Assembly (NCBI RefSeq): GCF_007570865.1
Contig: NZ_VLPS01000002.1
Location: 53,747-117,746 of the forward strand
Length of the DNA stretch: 64,000 bases
From: Atlantibacter subterraneus
GTDB taxonomy: Bacteria > Pseudomonadota > Gammaproteobacteria > Enterobacterales > Enterobacteriaceae
Reading direction: 5' to 3'
Shown: one piece after another, positions 1-8,935 of the stretch
Layout: each line of letters opens with the position of its first letter
How positions within the stretch are numbered: the stretch's first letter is position 1
The notes under the pieces: generated by a model
What the model was told of the DNA's origin: nothing
Databases searched by the model: none
What the model saw: only the letters and a program-made list of their open reading frames with translations
Translations under genes and position numbers: made by a program

Positions 1-2485
1 AATCACGCGCAACCTCTTCTTTAGTCCGGCGTAATGTTTGTGGTTCAATCAACGCTCGTAAGCTTTCAAGCTGCCCTGTATCCCGGCCCGCTTCGTTCTC
101 TATTGGGCGAACATAGTGTTTGCCAAATTCATTGAGTGCGCCTAACAGGCCAGGCTGAGCGAAATCAAAGAGGCTCCACAGGTCTACAAGCGTGTTTTCG
201 ACAGGCGTGCCGGTACATGCCACTTTAAATCTGGCTTGTATAGCATTGGCGGCATGAGTGATTAATGCTGCCGGGTTCTTTATTTTTTGTGCCTCGTCGC
301 AGACCATGATGGACCACGGTTGGCGCGCCAGTGAGAACTCCTGATCGCGAAGCGTTTCGTAGGTTGTCAGAATAATTTTCGCTTCACCGCGCCAGCCGGG
401 TTTGAGCAGGTTTTTGATCTCCTGAGACTGCAGATGAGCCGGGATCGCCTGTTTCGGGTATTTCACTGCTTTGATGGTATCGCCATATAGTTTCAACACT
501 GAAATCCCGGCGGTATAGAAGAAATTATCCAGCTCACGTTCCCAGTTATCCAAAAGAGAAACGGGGGCAACGATGAGGCTGGGTGGCTCGTCTGGTAATT
601 TTTCAATGAACCAGACCAGGAAGCTCAGGATCTGCAGCGTTTTCCCCAGACCCATGTCATCCGCCAGCAAGCAACCAGCCGTTTCCTGAGGTGAACGAAG
701 GAAAAGCTGCTGGAGCTAGGCCACGCCTTCACGCTGATGATCTTTGAGCCGGATGTGCTCTTTAAGGCTCAGAGGAATTTCAGGTTCAGCTAGACGTGCA
801 TTGAGGAGTGAATCGCGGCGTTGTTTGATATAGGCCGCTTCTTCAATGTTCTGTTCAATTTTGAGTACAGCCCGGGCGGCTTTTTCAACAGCACTGTCCT
901 CTGATTCCTGTGTTGCCTTTTGCTGTTTTTCCCAGTTCTTACTGAAGGTCTTCGCTGCATCCAGCGGCAGTTCAGTCTCATTCCAGGGGGGGATGATATG
1001 CGTTTCGCCAGATGCTTCTGCCTGGGTAATTCTCTCCTGCAGTTCATCGAAATGCTGCAGGTTTTCAGGTTGCCAGCCCGTTAGCGTCTCCACCGAAAAT
1101 GCAGAGCAGTCGATGTCATCAGGGAGCCAGTCTTCACTTTTTGCCTTGGTCAGCCAGGGCGAGGATATTTTTTCGAACTCACCAATGCCGATGACGCGAT
1201 CGCCATATTTGCCCAGATCCAGGACATCGTTAAACTCTTTACCCTCGACTTCCTGTTGCCAACGCAACAACAGCGACTGGCAATCATGCCATTGCTGTTC
1301 AGTGAATTGGCTAAGTTCCAGCTCGTATCCCTGCCAGGAACCTGCCGGCATTTGCGCGGCAACGCTAATCCCTACGGCCTGAACAAATTTTTCCAGTTCC
1401 CATGGCGCAGATAAGAGGAATGACACCTCCGGTTGTGGCACCGGTGAGACAGGCTCCAGTACCAGCGTAATACTCTCTATCTTATTCTCATCATTGATTT
1501 GGGGTTGAAGCCTGAAGTGATGAAAGAAAATATGGGCATCAAACAGTGCCTGTTCGTGTTCCTCAGGAGCAATAATACTGGCGGCATCTTCACCCAAAAA
1601 AGTATAGGGGTTGCGAACAAAGGAGAGCGCTTCACTGCCGGCAACCCTACGGCCAGGGATTGAGTGAATAGAACTCAGGACTTCTTTTACTTCGGGAGGA
1701 ATGATGACATGGCTGAGTTCGCCGTTCTCCCCGGGTATGCGATAGCTATCGTGAACCTGAGCATTCTTGTCAAAACTGCCGAGCCAGTTAGTGGGCTGGT
1801 CCTCGAAGTGTGGCTCAATCTCGATAACGGCAGTATCAGCAACTGTTGCCTTACGCAGACGTAATGACAATGAGGTCGGTTTGATAACGTGCGTTTTTTC
1901 TAAGTAGTCATCAAATTTTGCGGCAGCTTGTTTTGCACATTTGCGAATAGCGGCCCATCCTAGCTGGTTAGTGGTTTCGCCAGGCGTCTGAATTTGCTGG
2001 GTACTAAGCTGCTCTATTGCTTGTAAAAGTGCCCAGTTATCCCGTGATAACAGGTGCTGTTGATTTTCATAAGTAAAAATAGCGCCGGTACGATTGAAAC
2101 GAATAGGCTGGCGGGAAGGAATCGCAGACCACTCAGAAATCCAGACACGAAAATCACTATCGTTTAATGCCCCTCGCGAACTCAGGCTTGCACGTAATGG
2201 TAATACCTCTGGGACACCAATAAGAGGCAGACTGCTGGAGTGTTCTTCGTCTTCCACCAGGCGATACAAGGCATCCCAGCTCAATAACCAGCGGTCTGTT
2301 AGTGATATCAGATAGTCTTCTTCGGCCAGTTGCTCAAGCCAGGATGCCAGAGCCCAAAGCTCTGAGTCATTAACCAACGATTGAGGAAAACTGAGTCCGT
2401 TTTCCTCAATCTGGTACTGATACTTCAGGTGGCGTTCTATCTGCTGACGGTTTCCCGTCAGTTTACTTAACAGACGTTTCAGCAT
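1..2485 (-). pseudogene. ZorD-like SNF2 helicase, interrupted by an amber stop and cut by the window edge
   Basis: The intact part from the ATG at 2485 gives 589 residues ending in an amber TAG at 718-716. Translating the same frame past the stop gives an uninterrupted helicase core to base 1: Walker A LADDMGLGKTLQ, DEAQ box (CDEAQKIKNP), motif III TGTPVENT and DLWSLFDF. The break falls just before Walker A, between HQREGVA and LQQLF, where SNF2 proteins usually have a tryptophan, so a TGG to TAG change is the simplest explanation. Zorya ZorD has a long N-terminal region followed by a SNF2 helicase, and the preceding gene looks like ZorC. The two overlap as TAATG. The 3' end lies outside the window. 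A read error or amber suppression cannot be excluded. The family name is an inference from domain order and neighbour. Confidence 0.72.
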
Positions 2486-3765
2486 TATTTGATCCAGTAA
2501 CGATGCGGTTCTTTAGTCACAGGGGTGAAACCGAGTCGAAGCAACTCTCTTTCCGTTATATCGTCAGGTGCTTTGAACTGAACGGACAGCACGCCACCTT
2601 TTTGTCGGTTATCGCTGACGATGCACGAGGTGTTTTCAACCAGGCGCTGTATTGCTGTATCCCGCAATGGATTGATGATTTTGATGTCAGATACTGTGGC
2701 GGGTGAGGGCGCTTTTTTATCAATAAATTTGACGGGCTCTTCAGCCATCCAGCGGATACCCAACTGACGTAATTCATCGTCATATTTCAACATCCAGCCA
2801 GTGATTCGGGTCTTGTTATACCCTTCGGCTCGTGGGGTATGTGGAAGGCGAAGAACATTACGGTATTTATCTTTTAATTGGATATTAATATCCAATGAGT
2901 GTGACTCTGGGTTAAATGGAGCCTGACCCACCCGGTAGGCATACATCGCGTTCCCCGTCCCGGAAAATTCAACGAAAATGTAGTCGTTAATCTGCATGAT
3001 CATGGCGTTATCGAAACTACGCCCACCGCGCAAATGACTTAACCGTCCACGATTCTCCTCACGGAATTTCATAAAGTCGCGGCCACGATCGTGCCAGGCA
3101 TCTGGCCCCATCACGATACGGGTGAACCCCATCTGATTCGCAAAACGTAGCCAATAATGCAGCCTGGCCTGATCGACATCGCCATTGCCGCGTAACAGTT
3201 CAAAGAAATGCATCAAATCTTGTTTTGCCAGCCACCCCCGCACCATCGCTGCGACGGGTTCAGAAACATACTGATGCCACTTGTTCTGCTGGCTTTTCAG
3301 CTGCGGGTTATCCCAGTATTCCAGCGCAGCCTGTTTCAGGGCGGAATGCGCTTGATCGCGATATGTTGAATGGTAATAGCGGGTCAGCGTTGCCGTCATG
3401 ATGTCATCGCGAAAACGTACCCACTGCGCCGCCAGGCCTAATAGCCAACTGATTTTGTCCAGATATTGAGGATCGTCCAGAGTATCAAGCTGCGCCAGCA
3501 ACACCGTGAAAATACGCTTCCACAACCAGCTGCTGTCAGGGATTTGCGCTATTTTTTCCAATGATGATAAGGAGTTATTCTCACCGGAAAGGATCTGCTG
3601 GGATATCACACCACCAGCCTGAGGCGTAAAAATATCGTGGTAAAACTCAATGGTTTTCATCCACGACTTTTCTCTGCGAATAGCGGCTTTTACGACAGGG
3701 TACCCCCTGGCAATATGACCGCGCAGAACACACCAGTGCGGGTTTATTTCTGGCGGCATATGCAT
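2485..3765 (-). CDS. ZorC-like EH_Signature-type protein, possibly N-terminally truncated
   Basis: A 426-residue protein whose middle (about residues 200-280) has WLRFANQMGFTRIVMG, then DFMKFREENRGRLSHL, then FVEFSGTGNAMYAY. This resembles the EH_Signature domain of ZorC in Zorya type I anti-phage systems. ZorC is thought to act in the cytosol, downstream of the ZorA/ZorB membrane motor, together with the ZorD helicase. It is shorter than I recall for ZorC, and an in-frame TGA lies two codons upstream of the ATG, so loss of an N-terminal part is likely. ZorA and ZorB are not found upstream; a plus-strand antitoxin-like gene begins at the same base. It overlaps zorD by one base. No clear ribosome binding site is seen. 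Probably non-functional together with the broken helicase gene. Confidence 0.6.
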   Translation of the reverse strand: MHMPPEINPHWCVLRGHIARGYPVVKAAIRREKSWMKTIEFYHDIFTPQAGGVISQQILSGENNSLSSLEKIAQIPDSSWLWKRIFTVLLAQLDTLDDPQYLDKISWLLGLAAQWVRFRDDIMTATLTRYYHSTYRDQAHSALKQAALEYWDNPQLKSQQNKWHQYVSEPVAAMVRGWLAKQDLMHFFELLRGNGDVDQARLHYWLRFANQMGFTRIVMGPDAWHDRGRDFMKFREENRGRLSHLRGGRSFDNAMIMQINDYIFVEFSGTGNAMYAYRVGQAPFNPESHSLDINIQLKDKYRNVLRLPHTPRAEGYNKTRITGWMLKYDDELRQLGIRWMAEEPVKFIDKKAPSPATVSDIKIINPLRDTAIQRLVENTSCIVSDNRQKGGVLSVQFKAPDDITERELLRLGFTPVTKEPHRYWIK

Positions 3766-4214
3766 TGATCAAATGCCACCATAGGCCTGATGCAGAATAT
3801 GAATTTTCTGGTGAGTTTCTCGGGCTTACACATGAGCTTAAGTTTGCAGGGAAAAACTTACGAGAACTGAGAGAAACTGGCTGTTCTATTTATGATATTT
3901 ATCAGGAAGAGTACGGCATGATCTTACTTCCTGATCATCCCGGCATTAAGCTCGCCGAAATACTAGCTGCCTCACATATAGGGCTGAATAAATTTTCGGT
4001 TTACATGGGATGTCGCGAGCAAGAGATAGTTGAATTGTTAATCGGTTCAGTTTCTTTGACGAAAGCTATGGCGCTCCGCTTATCGCATGTGGTCGGTGGA
4101 AGTTGGTCAAAATGGATGTCTATTCAAGAGCAATTTGAATTACAGGTGGCACAACGAGAGATCAAAGAATTAATGATTTTGACTAATTTAGGGGATGAGA
4201 TTGTTGGGTTATAA
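3765..4214 (+). CDS. Orphan antitoxin-like protein: HicB-like remnant fused to HigA-type HTH
   Basis: Of 149 residues, about 65-140 match the HigA/XRE antitoxin pattern: HPGIKLAEILAASHIGLNKF, then a helix-turn-helix, then ALRLSHVVGGSWSKWMSIQ, where HigA proteins have a similar ALRLAxxFGTSxxxWLxLQ. Residues about 10-45 (EYEFSGEFLGLTHELKFAGK) resemble the partial RNase H-like fold of HicB antitoxins. The frame opens with TTG at 3765 and continues open further upstream, so the true start is unclear and may have been lost at the junction with the zorC-like gene. No HicA or HigB toxin is adjacent. It may be a leftover from recombination. A 32-bp perfect palindrome covers its stop codon. Confidence 0.55.
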   Translation: MIKCHHRPDAEYEFSGEFLGLTHELKFAGKNLRELRETGCSIYDIYQEEYGMILLPDHPGIKLAEILAASHIGLNKFSVYMGCREQEIVELLIGSVSLTKAMALRLSHVVGGSWSKWMSIQEQFELQVAQREIKELMILTNLGDEIVGL

Positions 4215-4227
4215 CCCAACAATCTCA
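4196..4227. repeat. Perfect 32-bp palindrome over the antitoxin stop codon
   Basis: Bases 4196-4211 (tgagattgttgggtta) are followed directly by their exact reverse complement, 4212-4227. The hairpin includes the TAA stop at 4212-4214. There is no T-run on either side, so it may be a factor-independent terminator of weak type, a protein-binding site or a cruciform. Confidence 0.7.
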
Positions 4228-4616
4228 ATGGCATGTGCGAGTTGCCTGCAAATGAATTGTGATTGTCCTCTTACATAGATGCTTCAAGAGGTATTAATAT
4301 TGACTGCGGCCAAAATATAAGCACACCCGTTTTCGTTCCAGGCACTTTTTGAGATTTACGGGGTTTCAGCCATCAACCGGCAACAGTTAGAAAATCAGAC
4401 CCTCGCTCAGGGGCGTGTCCACATTCTGTGCGAAAGGTTATTGGATATCTTTTTTTATGCTCTGCACGCGTTAGAAAGCCATTGATTTTCCAGCATCTCA
4501 GGGGGGAAGATGGGAGACATCAATAAAAAGATAACTGCCGCATTTTACGTTATCGTTAGCTGTCCGGAATGATTTACCTCTTTAAGGTTTTGCACTTCAA
4601 AATAGAGAAACATAAT
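4228..4616. other. Intergenic region, no recognised gene
   Basis: About 390 bases between the antitoxin-like gene and the IrmA-like gene. No open frame resembling a known family was seen on either strand. The composition is mixed and there are short T-runs near 4450. It may be debris of the recombination that removed zorAB, or the promoter region of the IrmA-like gene; neither is shown by the sequence. Confidence 0.4.
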
Positions 4617-5069
4617 ATGAAAAATGTCATGGCTGGTTTATTTCTGTTAAGTGGTCTTTGCGCAGCGATTAATCCGGCAATAAGCGCTGAAAATGAGCAA
4701 CGTTATATCAGTATTCGTAATACCGACAGCGGTTGGATACAGGGCGTTTGTTCACTGGTGTTCACCTTGGATAATGGTGGATACGGGGAATTTAATCATT
4801 TGTCTGTTACGTTGCAGCTAACCGACAAATCCGGTGCAGCGCTGGAAACGGGTACGCTTGAAGTGGAGCCGTTTGGTGATAGCGACGCAACCCGTTCAAC
4901 GAGTGCGGCAACTGAATTCAGTTGTGACGCGGTTGAAAAGACAGCCAGCGTCGTTATTAGCCGGGTTAACGAGCTCTCTGCGAATGGCGCATCACATGCA
5001 TTGCCTCTGTCAATATTCGACCCGCAATATTACCAGCCGTTGAAAGTTAGCGTCGGGCCGGGAAAATAG
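4617..5069 (+). CDS. IrmA-like secreted protein
   Basis: Starting at the ATG at 4617, the product is 150 residues with a Sec signal peptide (MKNVMAGLFLLSGLCAA, cleavage probably after NPAISA). The frame is open upstream, but only this start gives a clean signal. The mature part has RYISIRNTDSGWIQGVCS, LDNGGYGEFNHLSVTLQL, EVEPFGDSDATR and LPLSIFDPQYY, which resemble IrmA, the small fibronectin III-like secreted protein of uropathogenic E. coli described as an interleukin receptor mimic. Two cysteines remain (near CS and FSCD), enough for one disulphide. The neighbours give no functional hint. The family call is from memory of the IrmA sequence; a host-directed role here is not shown. A hairpin terminator follows. 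Confidence 0.6.
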   Translation: MKNVMAGLFLLSGLCAAINPAISAENEQRYISIRNTDSGWIQGVCSLVFTLDNGGYGEFNHLSVTLQLTDKSGAALETGTLEVEPFGDSDATRSTSAATEFSCDAVEKTASVVISRVNELSANGASHALPLSIFDPQYYQPLKVSVGPGK

Positions 5070-5087
5070 ATTTCTTGCATCTTTACC

Positions 5088-5108
5088 GGGGATGCCTAAG
5101 GCATCCCC
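5088..5108. terminator. Hairpin terminator between convergent units
   Basis: Perfect 9-bp stem ggggatgcc / ggcatcccc with loop taa. It lies 18 bases after the IrmA-like stop and also downstream of the minus-strand peptide gene, so it can serve both strands. The T-run is short. Confidence 0.6.
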
Positions 5109-5126
5109 TTCAAACAGGCTGCGTAT

Positions 5127-5340
5127 TTACTTTTCGATTAAACCGATTATTCGATCGCCTTCAGCATCTTCCTGAGCAGCACGGCTAAATATACTGCCAT
5201 CGCTTTGCGTACCTACCTTGATCGGCTCTTTACAGAGTTAATTGTTCCTGATCCTCATTGCTATAAATCTCGGCAAAAGATGACTGGACGCTGGCAACAA
5301 AACCTAAAGTTATTGCCGCGATTTTTAAGCTAAATTTCAC
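5127..5340 (-). pseudogene. Small secreted peptide gene with a frameshift
   Basis: On the minus strand a good ribosome binding site (aaggag) precedes a GTG at 5340. It reads a clear signal peptide (MKFSLKIAAITLGFVASVQS) and then FAEIYSNEDQEQLTL before TAA at 5232-5230. Coding-like sequence resumes at once in the neighbouring frame (KEPIKVGTQSDGSIFSRAAQ, then EDAEGDRIIGLIEK) and stops at 5127. A single-base change would restore one protein of about 70 residues. This small ORF lies just downstream of the 11-gene srf block and on the same strand, so it may once have been its last gene. Family unknown. Confidence 0.5.
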
Positions 5341-5386
5341 GTTATTAACTCCTTAATAAATATGTGCGCTAAGTCAGAGGTTGCGA

Positions 5387-6955
5387 TCAGTGACTGCTTT
5401 TAATTTGCTTACAGGTCTCAAGCCAACTGGCAGTATCGATTTTGCCGTTTGCCAGGTATTTTTGTTGGTTCTGCCAGTGCGCGGCGAGGAATGGCTTAAG
5501 GCCTGAAAGACGTTTGTTCAGGGTGAGCATTTGATCAAATACGGTCACTTCATGCTTCAGACCTTCCTGACCATAAAGCGTGGCGGAATCAACCAGGCTG
5601 CTGGCGTAATATCTGGTCAATTGTTGCAGGCGATCGGTTTGTTCGCTGAGTTTCGTTTTACGGATGGCACAGTTTTTGTCGCTGTCGTCTTTATCCTTGC
5701 ATAACAATTCATAGTTGTGGTTCAGGAAATCCAGGAATCGGCCATCATCCTGTAATTTTGTGCACAGGAAAGACCCTAAATTTAAGCTGGCGCGGATTGA
5801 TTGCGCTCGCTCTTCTTGCTGTTGCTGATTGCTGGCGCGAAGCTGGTTCTCCAAATCTTTCAGTTTCTTTTTCAGTTCCGTATCTTCAACGCCTGATGCC
5901 AGGCTGCCCAGCGCTTTTGCGGTGTCTGCTGACTCCGCTTTGTTCTTATCCTCGCCCGGTTTATTTTCACCGAGCGTGGCCCAGTTTTTCTCAAGCTCTT
6001 TCAACCGGTTGGTCGAGGTAATGGCCGGGGATACCATGACCAGACGCAGGCCCGTCGTTTTACTGGTGAAGGGATGCGCCTCATCGTAGTAGTTAATTTC
6101 TTTACGGGTGGCGCTACGGATCTCAGACTCATTTGAGATTACGCTGCCGCCGCGTACCACGAATCCGCCCGCCTGGCCATGAAGGCGGTTGATTTTATTA
6201 AGATAAAAGGGGGTAAACATCATTTCAGAGACATTGCCCAGCATATCGTACAGGCCGAGAGGGTTGGGATTTAGCAGACCGACCAGCTGTACTTTGCCGT
6301 TAGAGGATTGTGAGCCGGAATACCACTCATAATTTTTCATGTCATCCATCGGATAATGGGAATCGCGGAATTCCGCGCTATTCACCTTCAGGCCGCCACG
6401 AGCCGCAAATTCCCATTCGACTTCGGTGGGCAGGCGTAAAAATCCTGGATTACCGTCTTCTTTCGGCAATTTGTCGAGGGCGTTACTGCGTAACCATTGG
6501 TTATATTTATCGGCGAGGTTGACCGCATCAAACCAGCTTATATTGGTTTCTGCAATGCTCATCTTGCGCGATGGGGTAGGGCAGGTACCGCTGGTTAGTG
6601 CCTGGTACTGCAGCGCCGTCAGTTCATATTTGGCCATAAGATAGTAGCGGCCTTTGCTTTTTTTGGTCTCGGTAAAACTACCGGCGATAAAGGTCGGATA
6701 ACTGTGTTCAACAAAGCCCCATTCCCCACCGTCTTCACCTAAGGTAATCGGCATATCATCCAGAGGGCCGGCTACCGGGATCTCAACCCGACGGAATACC
6801 ATCGCGCCTTCGCAGGGCATGGGTAAGATAATATCTTCGCTATCCGGTTTCGGGTTATAGGTTTTCTCTGCCCAAGGCTCTGCCAGCACGGAGGACATTT
6901 TCAGCAGCAGGGTCAGCGCCAGCCAGCGTAATAAGGTGGAAGGAGTAAAGGCCAT
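5387..6955 (-). CDS. Periplasmic SUMF1/FGE-like domain protein with coiled coil, srf cluster
   Basis: 522 residues with an N-terminal signal peptide ending near SSVLA. Residues about 70-310 form a formylglycine-generating-enzyme-like (FGE-sulfatase) domain: RLPTEVEWEFAARGG, PLGLYDMLGNVSEMM, FVVRGGSVISNESEIRSATR and TTGLRLVM. True FGE enzymes carry catalytic cysteines after the GGS motif (GGSxxC...C); here that stretch has none, so this is probably a binding module and not an enzyme. A charged coiled-coil segment follows (about 315-385), then a helical C-terminal part with four cysteines. It is the last intact gene of the srf block, 50 bases after the ABC permease gene. A role as a periplasmic partner of that transporter is an inference. 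Confidence 0.75.
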   Translation of the reverse strand: MAFTPSTLLRWLALTLLLKMSSVLAEPWAEKTYNPKPDSEDIILPMPCEGAMVFRRVEIPVAGPLDDMPITLGEDGGEWGFVEHSYPTFIAGSFTETKKSKGRYYLMAKYELTALQYQALTSGTCPTPSRKMSIAETNISWFDAVNLADKYNQWLRSNALDKLPKEDGNPGFLRLPTEVEWEFAARGGLKVNSAEFRDSHYPMDDMKNYEWYSGSQSSNGKVQLVGLLNPNPLGLYDMLGNVSEMMFTPFYLNKINRLHGQAGGFVVRGGSVISNESEIRSATRKEINYYDEAHPFTSKTTGLRLVMVSPAITSTNRLKELEKNWATLGENKPGEDKNKAESADTAKALGSLASGVEDTELKKKLKDLENQLRASNQQQQEERAQSIRASLNLGSFLCTKLQDDGRFLDFLNHNYELLCKDKDDSDKNCAIRKTKLSEQTDRLQQLTRYYASSLVDSATLYGQEGLKHEVTVFDQMLTLNKRLSGLKPFLAAHWQNQQKYLANGKIDTASWLETCKQIKSSH

Positions 6956-7005
6956 GAACGATCTCCGCGAACAATAAATGCTTTACGCAATAAAATGGAT
7001 AAGAG

Positions 7006-8220
7006 TCATACCTCGCGCAGGCTCTGCGCAGGTTCAATATTTATGGCGCGCCAGGCACCGATGCCAGCGACCAGCGTCGCTACGATAAGGGTTAATAACA
7101 GAGCGACGAGACAGTGCCACGGTGTGATCCTGCAAATCATCTGTCCGGTTGCCTGGCTACCGGCTAATGCCCGATTAAAGACCTGGCTGGCCAGGAAATA
7201 GATAGCGAAACCGCCCAGATAGGCCATCAGGCTGAGCAGGCAGCCCTGAATAATGACATACGCGCCTACTGCTGGACGGGTAAAACCGAGCAGGCGCAAG
7301 ACCGCGATTGGCTTACGTTTACGGTCAACATTCGCGATAAACGAGCCAATAAGTGAAGCGATGCAGCCAATCAGCGCCGTGGCGGCGATGGTGTTAAAAA
7401 TAATGCCCAACACCCGATTGATGCTTTTTACATTCTCAATATCGGCTAAGCGACTGGTGGTTTCGATACGCTTCGCTCTGAGGTCGCGCTCAAGGCTGGC
7501 GACCCGATCGATATCCCGGGCATATAATCTGGCGCGAGCATAAAGCGGCGGTTTGCCGTTAAGCGGAGCGCCGCTGGCGATGCCCAGTTCCGTGACCGCA
7601 TAGCCATCACGGAAATTCTCCAGCGCCAGCAATAATGAAGGATGCGTAAAAATGGCATCGCGATTGAAATAGGTCGCTGGCAAAATACCCGCCACGGTAA
7701 CGCTTTTTCGGCCCCATTCCCGGCGTTCGTCAAACAGTCGGCTCACCCGCAATGTCAGCGAATCGCCCACGCTGGCTGCCAGCTTTCGCGCGGCTTCCTG
7801 GGTGATCACCACTTCGCTTTCCTGATGAAGTTCACGTTTTCCTAATAGCGGATCTCCGGAGCTTGTCGGGATAACTTCAGCATTTTCAATAAAATGCGTG
7901 TTGTCAGTTTGCAGGTCGGCCAGCGTGTTCAGCGAGCGCGTTTGCCCGATGGCAAAGCCGACATCAGGGCGCTGCTGTAACTGAGTAAGCCACGTCTGGT
8001 CATAGCTGCCGCTGCTTAGCATACGGATCTCAAGGTTACGAGGATCGTGGGCCAGATCTTGTTGTAATTGGTCCACAATCCCAAACCGCAGACCAAAAAG
8101 CAGCAGCAACGGTGCGATGACGGCGACAAGAGAGGAGACGATGCAAAAAGAGATGATGCGATCGTGCCACAGGTCTTGTAAGGCCAGGCGGGCCAGCAGT
8201 CTGGCTCGGTTAAAGGACAA
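7006..8220 (-). CDS. FtsX/MacB-type ABC transporter permease, srf cluster
   Basis: 404 residues: an N-terminal membrane helix (about 20-45), a large extracytoplasmic domain and three C-terminal helices (about 270-295, 325-350 and 370-395). This is the layout of the FtsX/LolC/MacB permease family. The motif DRKRKPIAVLRLLGF after the second helix is typical of the coupling helix in this family. Its start overlaps the end of the ATPase gene by 11 bases, so the two are translationally coupled and form one half-transporter pair (dimer of each). Such transporters usually work as mechanotransmitters, moving lipoproteins or energising periplasmic partners and not importing nutrients. The substrate is unknown; the VWA and SUMF1-like proteins encoded around it are candidate partners. 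Confidence 0.85.
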   Translation of the reverse strand: MSFNRARLLARLALQDLWHDRIISFCIVSSLVAVIAPLLLLFGLRFGIVDQLQQDLAHDPRNLEIRMLSSGSYDQTWLTQLQQRPDVGFAIGQTRSLNTLADLQTDNTHFIENAEVIPTSSGDPLLGKRELHQESEVVITQEAARKLAASVGDSLTLRVSRLFDERREWGRKSVTVAGILPATYFNRDAIFTHPSLLLALENFRDGYAVTELGIASGAPLNGKPPLYARARLYARDIDRVASLERDLRAKRIETTSRLADIENVKSINRVLGIIFNTIAATALIGCIASLIGSFIANVDRKRKPIAVLRLLGFTRPAVGAYVIIQGCLLSLMAYLGGFAIYFLASQVFNRALAGSQATGQMICRITPWHCLVALLLTLIVATLVAGIGAWRAINIEPAQSLREV

Positions 8221-8935
8221 AATAGGTTCCTTCCTGTTCGTGCTGCGCTGATGCCGTCAACGGTTCAGGTTGGGCAGTTAAACAGGGTAAATTGAAGTGC
8301 TGCACCAGCGGCCAGTCATGGCAAACAACCAGGGACATCATGCCCTCCTGGCGGACTAACTCAATAAACAGACTGAATAATTTCTGCGCGTTGTAAGGAT
8401 CAAGCGCCGCGGTGGGCTCATCTGCCAGTACCAGCGCAGGACGGTGTAATATCGCGCGCGCGAAAGCGGTTCTCTGCCTTTCGCCAAAGGAGAGCTGGGT
8501 CGGATATTTAGCCAGTAACGGCGTCAGTTTTAGCGTTTCGATAACCCGTTCCAGCATGGCGTTGTCGGGAGGTTGCCCCAATAACTGGCACGGCAGGAGG
8601 ATATTATCGTTGACATTCAGGTAGGGCAGCAGGCCGCCGTTTTGCAATACAAAACCAAGCTGGCGGGCGCGAATGGCGGCCAGCTCGTTATGCCGCTCGC
8701 CATTAAGTAGCGCCATAATATCGACATGCTGCGCGCCTTCGCTAAGCTCAAAGCGCCCAATTTTATTGGGCTGCAACAAAAGACCAATGGTCTCCAGTAA
8801 GGTGCTTTTACCACAGCCGCTTTCACCCGTTACCGCCATCACCTGGCCTGGCCGCAGCGTGAGCTGCGGCAGGTAAACCCGGTGGGAATGGCTGCCCTGG
8901 CCGCGAATGACGCACAGATCTGCAATCTGCAACAT
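8210..8935 (-). CDS. MacB/LolD-type ABC transporter ATPase, srf cluster
   Basis: 241 residues with a full ATPase set: Walker A GESGCGKST (37-45), signature LSFGERQR (148-155), Walker B ALVLADEPTAALD (from 167) and an H-loop in VVCHDW. The order and length fit the LolD/FtsE/MacB class. The start codon overlaps the stop of the VWA gene as TGATG, and the end overlaps the permease gene, so VWA protein, ATPase and permease are made together. The C-terminal 30 residues (PCLTAQPEPLTASAQHEQEG) are an extra tail without recognised function. The energy source of the srf envelope assembly is the likely role; that is an inference from the neighbours. Confidence 0.88.
   Translation of the reverse strand: MLQIADLCVIRGQGSHSHRVYLPQLTLRPGQVMAVTGESGCGKSTLLETIGLLLQPNKIGRFELSEGAQHVDIMALLNGERHNELAAIRARQLGFVLQNGGLLPYLNVNDNILLPCQLLGQPPDNAMLERVIETLKLTPLLAKYPTQLSFGERQRTAFARAILHRPALVLADEPTAALDPYNAQKLFSLFIELVRQEGMMSLVVCHDWPLVQHFNLPCLTAQPEPLTASAQHEQEGTYFVL

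Noticed and set aside
4320..4440. Possible insertion sequence remnant
   Set aside because: Short frames on both strands gave no recognisable transposase fragment or terminal repeats.
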